The position numbers and the translations under genes were made by a program. Under the pieces are notes generated by a model, which saw nothing but the letters and a program-made list of their open reading frames with translations, was not told where the DNA came from and did not search any database. From positions 2,741,102 to 2,778,223 of the forward strand of contig BFEA01000031.1 in the NCBI GenBank assembly GCA_003427395.1: DNA of 37,122 nucleotides, written 5' to 3'. Each line of letters opens with the position of its first letter. Within the stretch, counting starts at the first letter, position 1. Shown here one piece after another: positions 31,101 through 37,122 of this stretch. Source of the DNA: Chara braunii. Lineage: Eukaryota; Streptophyta; Charophyceae; Charales; Characeae.

Positions 31101-31250
31101 NATATATATATATATATTTATATATTTATATATATATATTTATACATAAATATATATATATATATATCGTCACAAACTAAACTGACCGGTAATATATTTA
31201 TATATATAATAATATATATTTATATATATATATATATATATTTTTTTTTT
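30520..31250. repeat. AT-rich DNA, GC-rich modules and TG/CT/AT microsatellites
   Basis: About 30520-30640 is A/T-rich with ATTATA words. GC-rich modules at 30645-30680 (TACCAGAGTGGCCCCGGAGC) and 30900-30960 resemble the module at 29277-29320. Then come (TG)n at about 30978-31028, (CT)n at 31027-31100, one N at 31101, (TA)n to about 31240 and a short poly(T). Repeat-derived open frames are not genes. Confidence 0.85.
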
Positions 31251-31415
31251 TTTAAAAAGGGGAGGGGGGTAGTGAATGGTTTTAGGAAGAAGGGACCAGA
31301 CTCGCTTTTAAGTAACTTGTTGGGTTACCGGATCACTACAATCTTCTCAGAAGTGTAGCAGAACTGGGACTCATTCGGAGAATTATGGATTGTGTGTCTT
31401 CCGTTGCCTGTGCAG

Positions 31416-32148
31416 ATGGTTTCTGCGCCACCAGCTCCGCCAGTAGCCAATTCAGTAGCCCGTTGCAGCGTGGCAGGAGTCATCAAGAGACTTAGATTGC
31501 CAAACTTTGGGGATTCCAAACCAAACCTCTTTCACCACAAATTCGCAAAGTTCTTGGTCTTGGACACGAAGGAAGCATCACTCGCAGACCCGGGCTCGGC
31601 AAATCTCCTTAGATTTGTAAACTGGGAGGCTGTCAACTACTATGCTGCTATAGGAGGCTACAACAACTCACTATCTGTGGACAAAATGGTCCTACACCTG
31701 CAACAGCAGGCCATCGGAAAGGTTAAGAGGGTCGGAGAAGAAGAAACCACAGCCTTCTGACTAGTAGATTTAGATGTCTGGGCCTCTGTCCTAAGCAACT
31801 GGTATTGGGCGTTGACTCTCACCAACTACTCGACGGATACCACTACTGGCAGAGGCCTGGATCAATTGCACGCAGACAACTTGTTCAATGCCTTAGCCAG
31901 GGACAACCAGTACTCTAATGCCTTAAAACCCCTTAGACAAGCTGCTTTTCTGACCCTGGGTTTCGCACTAGCCAAACTCCCTTGCCCATCAAACAGACCC
32001 CTTGTCAGACCACTGCTTTGAAACAACCCATCTGCACGTTTGGTTTAACACGGGACCAGCCCAATTGATGGCTTCCATCATTGAGGATTGTAGCTTTGTC
32101 CTCCCTGCAGACCCGGAGAGTGAAGAATCAAAAGAACAGGAAAACTAG
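31416..32148 (+). pseudogene. DIRS-like ORF1 (gag-like), broken
   Basis: The first likely Met is at 31416, right after CTGTGCAG. The frame reads RLRLPNFGDSKPNLFHHKF, then WEAVNYYAAIGGYNNSL, meets a TGA at 31758, and continues in the same frame (DLDVWASVLSNWYWALTLTN ... AAFLTLGFALAKL). Coding signal then moves by +1 near 31985-32000 and ends in an acidic tail (ADPESEESKEQEN) at a TAG at 32146. There is no zinc knuckle, as is usual for DIRS elements. Function as Gag is inferred from position only; I know no family with clear similarity. Confidence 0.5.
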
Positions 32149-32464
32149 AGTCTTCTGCGAACCCGAAGGATGAGAATTGGAAACTTTTACTTTGAATAGC
32201 ACTCAGGAACCGGTTGTATCAGGTCATCTTTAAGCATCAGTTTCCATTACAAGGAGTTAACTACGACTTTCATTTGGTGTCCTAGAACTACTTATTTCTT
32301 TTCGCAACTGTTTTTTCTTTTTACTGCAAACTCAAAACTTTCTTGTCAACTCCTTTGCAGGCACAATTTCAAAATGTTTTGATCAGAGTCCTGTATGGTT
32401 CTTAAAGTATCATATTTGTGTGATACCTTACACCTCTCCAGGTTTTCTTGCCTCTATCTATGTC

Positions 32465-32496
<32 letters not shown>

Positions 32497-32633
32497 GAAT
32501 AAGATGAAGAAAGGGGAATGGGTTAATAAGGCAAAAGGAGAGGGCAAAAAAAAAAAAAAAAAAAAAAAAAAGTGGGAAGGAAGCAAGAATTATGAAGGAA
32601 TGTTTGACTAAAAGAAAAGAGACTCATTTGTTG
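32149..32633. other. Spacer between ORF1 and second ORF, with two poly(A) tracts
   Basis: No coding frame was found. Two A-runs (about 32464-32488 and 32547-32571) are each followed by purine-rich sequence. ACTCCTTTGCAG at about 32349-32360 looks like a 3' splice site, so part of this spacer might be an intron of the element. The A-runs may instead mark small insertions. Confidence 0.4.
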
Positions 32634-32672
32634 TAGATTTGGTGGCCTCTCTCGAATCCTACAGTACCAGAT

Positions 32673-33779
32673 ATGAAACAATTAATCTTTGATACCCTCA
32701 TTGCTCATGGTCCAAAGGCTATTATTGGTTGGCGCATCTTCATGCCATTCATGAACCCTTCCCCAGAGATAGTTGAAGCACGAATCACGGAATGCCTCAA
32801 TCCTCAGGAGAAGAATCCGCAGAGGTCGTGTTACTTAGCCAACCACAATGGCAAACTCTTCCCGGTTCATCCTCATATCCTGAGAACTACGGACCCCTTT
32901 TTCATCCAGAATTCAATATCGGTTGCTCAGTCAGCGCCCCCTGCGCCTACTTCTAGTGGCAGGACTTCGGTAAGAACCTTCCCTGGTTCGGCTGTTTCGA
33001 ATCCGGTTAGGAATCTGTTGTCTAGGGAAGAGGCTGACGAAAGAGAATTCAGGTTCATGGTCAATCAAGCGGAACTCTCTCGCGTAAGAGAGATTTTCTC
33101 GTCGACCATCAGGGAGGTTGGGAAGTGCAAAGCGGCCGAGAACGAGATTAAGGCAGTTCAGTTCATTTTTGACCAACCTCCTTGGTCAAGGCACTTAGAT
33201 ATCCTGATCCGTGTTCGGCAGATTGAGCTCAACTTCAGGCATGGTGAGAGGGGGAAGACACACGTAGCAACATTTAAGAATGCGCTAGCCAATCTCCCCA
33301 AGAAACTTTGCGACAAGAAGTTCCCTCTAGATGTCAAGCAGTTGCTTAAGGTGCAAGAATTAGAGACATCCAGACTGGGTTTGGATGAAATCAATCAAGA
33401 ATGGGATGAGCAAGAAGTCAAGGCAGCCTCATCAAGGGGAGGGTAAGTTTCCCTCCGGTTTATGCTACCCTGTTAATCAAAGATAGCAGTCCTGTTTTAA
33501 AGAATTCAATTGCTGAGTTATCACCAGGCCTTTGGGGGCAGTCATGCACTCCCCACACCTTTTAGTGGTGGCTTGTCATCTACTTGGCTGACATGACCGA
33601 AACTTAGATACGCTTAACTGTTGTTTTCTTGCAGGTACTCACTCGGTCAAGATTCAGCCAAGTTCAAATACAAGAGTCCTTCCAAGAGGTCTCACCACAC
33701 GAGGAGCGATAGTGACTCCTCGGACGGCAAGAGGGAATGTAACCGCAAGGCGAAATCTCAGAAGCAATCAAGGCACTGA
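32673..33779 (+). CDS. DIRS-like second gag-like ORF, two exons
   Basis: Exon 1 (Met at 32673 to 33442) and exon 2 (33635-33779) join in frame into about 304 residues without internal stops. The N-terminal part has WRIFMPFMNPSPEIVEARIT and HNGKLFPVHPHIL; the middle is helical and charged (REVGKCKAAENEIKAVQF); then comes a lysine-rich part (FKNALANLPKKLCDKKFP). Exon 2 gives a basic, Ser/Arg-rich tail (KSPSKRSHHTRSDSDSSD...KRECNRKAKSQKQSRH), a plausible nucleic-acid-binding end. Unspliced, translation stops at TAA directly after the donor. The stop of exon 2 overlaps the start of the pol frame, which lies at -1 relative to it. A capsid role is inferred from position. The upstream start is uncertain because the frame is open back to 32637. 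Confidence 0.6.
33443..33634 (+). other. Predicted spliceosomal intron inside the retrotransposon
   Basis: The donor is GTAAGT at 33443, and the acceptor TTGTTTTCTTGCAG ends at 33634. A branch-site-like CTTAAC lies about 20 bases before the acceptor. Length is 192 bases. Splicing removes an immediate in-frame TAA and joins two open frames to give a basic C-terminus. The donor, branch site, pyrimidine tract, acceptor and frame consistency all agree, but no transcript is available here. Confidence 0.72.
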
Positions 33780-35863
33780 ATTACGCACCGTCAACCAGAC
33801 AACTTTCACTGGCCTATCCAGCTTTAGAGAGCAAGGACAATTGACTAAAGAACCCAGATGACTTTATTGCTGCTTCTCTTGTGAATCATCTGGATTCATG
33901 GAAAACTCTCCTGGCCTCTTCCTCTTCCAAGTCCTCCAGAGATGTTTTGAACTGGTTGGAGAACGATGTTAAACTCAAGTTTAATGGCACAAGTCATAAT
34001 CATCCGTCTAAGATCCAGGAAGTTAGGAGGATGGTCAAACCGATACTCAGAGCTTCGGATTTTAGAAGGGCAATTAAACTAACTGAGCCAACCATGATCT
34101 CCTTACTTAACTATCAACTACCCCCTCTCTATGAGGACTTTGTGAATAACTCTATGACTTCCTTGTTGAGCCAGGGTGTTATCTCTGCTACAAACACTCC
34201 TGCAGTCACAAATCCTGTTTTTGTCATTGAAAGTTCCAGCAAACTCAGACTTATCATCGACCTTAGATATGTGAACCTTTTCATTACTTTTCCTGATTTT
34301 CACTACGAAACCATTAATGATGTTGTGTCAGTTATGGATGGTTCAGTTGTCCAAGACTTTGCAGTAACTTTCGATGTGAAGAATGGCTACTACCACATTC
34401 CTGTCCACCCTAAATCCCGCCCTTTCTTGGCTTTCTCTTGGAATGAAAAAACTTACCATTTCAATACTTTATGCTTTGGAATATCCTCGGCCTGTTGGAT
34501 TTTCACAAAGGTCATGCAAGAAGTAATGGTCGTAATCAGAGCAAAGGGTGTCAACATCTTCTGATACATTAACGATAGTCTGACCACCCACAAGGAGTTT
34601 CCTCTGTGCCTATGGAACTCTTTTCTAATCACGTTTATTTATCACAAACTCGGTTTCTTCCTCAGCCCAAACAAATGCAGGGTTATTTCTTCTCAATTCA
34701 ACAGGTTTTTGGGTTTTATTATTGATTCCCACCACAAACGAATTCGGGTACCACAGGACAAGGAAGGAAAAATCATGGAACTGCTCAAAGAGTCATCAGT
34801 TAGAACACACCTAACTACCAGGAACATTGCCTCACTAGCTCAAAAATTAGTCTCACTATCCAAAGTTTTCCTCCCTGCATCGCTTCACTGTTCTCATTTG
34901 CACTCTGCTTTATAAGATTGTGACTGGAATGCCAAGATGGAACTTTCAGAACAGTTCAAGGAAGACCTACATTGGTGGCTCGATCACCTCCCGAGAATCC
35001 CTGATAGACTGTGGACGGTTAGATCACCAACTGTCACCATGCCGACGGATGCTTCAGACTCAGCGGTTGGAGCCATCATTTCTTTTCAATCTAGAGAATC
35101 TTGGAAGATAAGTTTTCCCCTCCCCGCAGATTTATTAGAGACATCTAGCACTCATCGAGAACTTTTCGTCGTGACAACCGCCCTGTCACTCCTTGCTGAA
35201 AGGGCACCGGAAGAACTGCACTCTCGGGCCTTAAGTGTAGTAGGAGACAACCAAGCAGTTTATTTTCTGCTTATGAAACTAAGCTCATCAGATGTGCTCT
35301 TTAACTCTTTCCTCAGGAAGATAACTTCTTTTCTTCTGACCCTAGATTGCCAGCCCTAACCAACATGGATCCCTAGGGAACTGAACACATCTGCGGACGA
35401 GCTCTCTAAGAAGATCGATCATTCGGACTGGGGACTCAACAAAAGTATTGCAAGAATGCTCATCTTTAAATTCGGAGAACCAGCAATAGATCTCTTCGCC
35501 TCTAAAGAAAACTTCATCTGTATTCCTTTTGTATCAGAATTTCTTTCTCCAAACTGTCTAGCAACAACTGCTCTTTCTTTAGATTGGGACGCTATACCAT
35601 CTACTCCCTATAGGTGGGTCTTCCCGCCTACTTGTCTGCTGCACAAGGTCTTGGCAAAGATTAAGTTCTTTGACGGACATTACCTTCTCATTACACCCAG
35701 TTCGTCTAGAGCCAACTGGTTCCCTGCATTGAAACCTCTCCCAGCAACCTTCGTTCTCAACCTAGAAAAAGATTTTGGAACTTGCTTCCCTACTTCAAGG
35801 ATTCTCATGCATTCCTTCAACCCTGGTAAGACCGGTCTTAAGGTTAGCAGAATCTCCATTTAG
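33740..35863 (+). pseudogene. DIRS-like reverse transcriptase-RNase H (pol), four internal stops
   Basis: One frame runs 708 codons from about 33740 to the TAG at 35861. Reverse transcriptase: LPPLYEDFVNNSMTSLLSQG, KLRLIIDLRYVN, FAVTFDVKNGYYHIPVHPKS (motif A), TLCFGISSACWIFTKVM (motif B), then YINDSL (motif C), where the first aspartate of YxDD is Asn. RNase H: TDASDSAVGA, STHREL, VVGDNQAV and ADELSK supply the D-E-D-D set. The end (WGLNKSIARML, AIDLFASKENF, WVFPPTCLLHKVLAKI) is the region DIRS proteins carry after RNase H. Stops in this frame are TGA 33842, TGA 34562, TAA 34913 and TAA 35357; no frameshift is needed. Each stop is one C-to-T step from CGA or CAA, and YIND is one G-to-A step from YIDD. 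The gene ends three bases before the antisense recombinase ends. Confidence 0.85.
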
Positions 35864-35866
35864 ATC

Positions 35867-36940
35867 CTAGTTGCACCTGTAACCATAGCGCATGAATGAA
35901 GAAAAATGTTTCCAGGTACCTTGACCCAGCATCCTCCCCAAACTCCAACCAGCCTGTATCCCAGCTCGAACTCCTCCCACTCGGAAATCATGACTGCTAT
36001 CACCAGCGTATATACCAATAGCTTTTAACCTCTCCTTCAGGCGCTTGTTGAATCCACTGAGACTCAGCGTACCTTTTGTCTACGTACTCCGAAACAAGGG
36101 CCCCCCATCACGCAAATCTATAGGCGGATCTAACCGACTATAACACTCGCGCATCTCTTCAACTACCTCCAAGAAGGAGGTCCCAAAACCCTGTGCCTCT
36201 TGAAGTCGGATCACTGCACTCCTCCCTTTCCTCAAGGTCTTAGTGTAACCTGGTTGCACTTGTGATGCTTCTGCATCCAACTCACTCCCACACAATCGCA
36301 GACCCTCGCCTCCTCGCTGCCAACTCTCCCATAAGTAAGTCATTATGCAGAGATCACGAAGGAGTTCAACTCGCCTGTAACCACTCTTACTCCTCAAACT
36401 CTTGCGTATGCTGTCATAAAGTTTCTGCATTTTTTCGGCTATCATTGCTGGCGCTTGATTCTCTTTCACGCCCATTTTTAATGCATAATTTCGGTACGCT
36501 CGACGACAATCCCTCACCTTGCTACTATTGCATGGATTCTCTAACCCCTCCCACCCCAATATGAGGAAGCATCTGTTCAAGCAGCTTAAACTAGATTCAG
36601 CTGATCTACAAGAGGGGAAGGGTTGTCCATTATGATCATAAGTCCGACAACGCAACTTCAACTCAGGTATCCACTGACCATGAAAAAAGGCAATCACGTC
36701 AAAATCCAAGCAATTGCTAGCATCCCTCCCAACCTTGTTTCTAACCAACCATTCACTCAATGATTGCATCATCATTTTTCTTTCTCGCTCTCCATTTTTC
36801 GGTAAACCATGCTGAGCAATTAACTCTATGAAATCAATCAATCCCTCAACATAAGTGCCTTCAACTCCTTTTGTCTTCTGCGCTTCGTCTTCCTCTTGAC
36901 TTCCATTGAGCAACCTACTCAGCCACCGTTTCCTGCACAC
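35867..36940 (-). pseudogene. Tyrosine recombinase of the DIRS/kangaroo-like element, one internal stop
   Basis: The minus strand is open from 36940 (GTG codon; the true start may lie upstream) to a TAG at 36080-36082, and continues in the same frame to a TAG at 35867. The core is LLRDLCIMTYLWESWQRGGE, in which the Arg of QRGGE fits the first catalytic Arg. After the internal stop come SSHDFRVGGVRAGIQAG (H-x-x-R), a Trp in GTWKHF, and MRYGY, which offers the nucleophile Tyr. The full length of about 357 residues suits the family. TAG could come from CAG by one C-to-T change. CTGTGTGCAG just upstream of the open frame resembles a 3' splice site, so a short 5' exon may exist. The enzyme would integrate circular element DNA; here it is split by the stop. 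Confidence 0.78.
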
Positions 36941-37122
36941 AGATCGGATGTAATCAGATCAGGTGTATGTAGGTGGGGAACTTGGGCTTGGGTTAGGAGA
37001 TGCATGGGGGTACCCCCAGGACTTCTCCATTTTCTATGAAGATTGTCAGTGTTTGTTTTGTCGATCTATTGCCAATCTGCTTTGAACTCAATACAAATAC
37101 TTGTCAGAATGTTGTTTATATC
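36941..37122. other. Flank upstream of the recombinase; perfect palindrome
   Basis: No long frame. TGGGGGTACCCCCA at 37005-37018 is a perfect 14-bp palindrome. On the minus strand an ATG at about 37034 opens only a short frame. The stretch could hold the recombinase promoter, first exon or the terminal repeat of the element, but the window ends here. Confidence 0.4.

Larger units (their letters stand above)
31300..37122 (+). mobile_element. DIRS/kangaroo-like tyrosine-recombinase retrotransposon (degenerate, right end open)
   Basis: This element class copies itself through RNA and inserts by a tyrosine recombinase instead of a DDE integrase. The order seen is gag-like ORF1 (+), second gag-like ORF with an intron (+), reverse transcriptase-RNase H (+), then tyrosine recombinase (-) converging tail to tail on pol. 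The antisense recombinase is the hallmark described for kangaroo of Volvox carteri. The left boundary near 31243-31390 is not resolved, the right end runs out of the window, and terminal repeats could not be established. A palindrome TGGGGGTACCCCCA lies at 37005-37018, outside the recombinase ORF. The copy is dead: stop codons in ORF1, pol and recombinase, and YIND in place of YxDD. Confidence 0.82.

Noticed and set aside
32420-32611. Lys-rich small protein
   Set aside because: It is made by translating two poly(A) tracts.
33842-35359. Alternative genetic code with reassigned stop codons
   Set aside because: Both TGA and TAA occur inside pol and TAG in the recombinase, while each ORF also ends at such codons. 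The active-site change and the C-to-T pattern fit decay better.

Overview
The window is repeat-dominated nuclear DNA of a eukaryote. It holds decayed retroelements, SINE-like elements with RNA polymerase III-type boxes, satellites, long microsatellites, poly(A)/poly(T) tracts, one 221-base assembly gap and a few single N calls. A U6 snRNA-derived segment at 18410-18471 has the plant-type U6 3' end (AAATC-AGAAA-GTCCAAATTTTT) rather than the animal type. The element at the right end has the kangaroo layout of DIRS retrotransposons, first described in Volvox. Together these suggest a green-lineage host with a large genome, perhaps a charophyte alga; the species is inference. I found no intact host protein gene.

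Layout. 1-230: 56-bp minisatellite. 345-421: nested hairpins. 489-1626: broken Ty3-type gag. 2517-2820: three diverged ~100-bp repeats. 4421-4914: possible exon-like stretches. 5638-7136: 5'-truncated non-LTR retrotransposon (LINE), minus strand. 7345-9110: cluster of minus-strand tRNA-derived modules. 9120-11575: GGGAT-, CT-, GAGT- and GATT-rich simple sequence. 12743-13446: one SINE family in both orientations, including one copy with a 13-bp target-site duplication. 14460-19290: hairpin-dense zone containing a 28S rRNA-derived segment and a composite tRNA-like/U6 element. 19590-24300: a diverged ~1-kb repeat pair flanking AT-rich DNA with 171-bp and 191-bp tandem repeats and a recurring TTTATAG-NN-CTATAAA palindrome. 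25700-28460: a satellite built around GGGGTTGGTCCCGCTG. 29100-31250: AT-rich DNA with GC-rich hairpin modules and poly(A)/(T) tracts.

31300-37122 is the best-preserved element: a DIRS/kangaroo-like tyrosine-recombinase retrotransposon. On the plus strand are a gag-like ORF1, a second gag-like ORF with a good spliceosomal intron (33443-33634), and a reverse transcriptase-RNase H ORF. On the minus strand, tail to tail and three bases away, is a tyrosine recombinase with recognisable R, H-x-x-R and Y residues. Pol keeps one frame but has four stop codons and a changed catalytic YxDD motif (YIND). Every internal stop could come from a C-to-T transition, so this copy looks dead but not rearranged.

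The observations most worth following are the intron-bearing, antisense-recombinase DIRS element, the tRNA-like/U6 composite element, the 28S-derived segment close to it, and the dispersed palindrome array.
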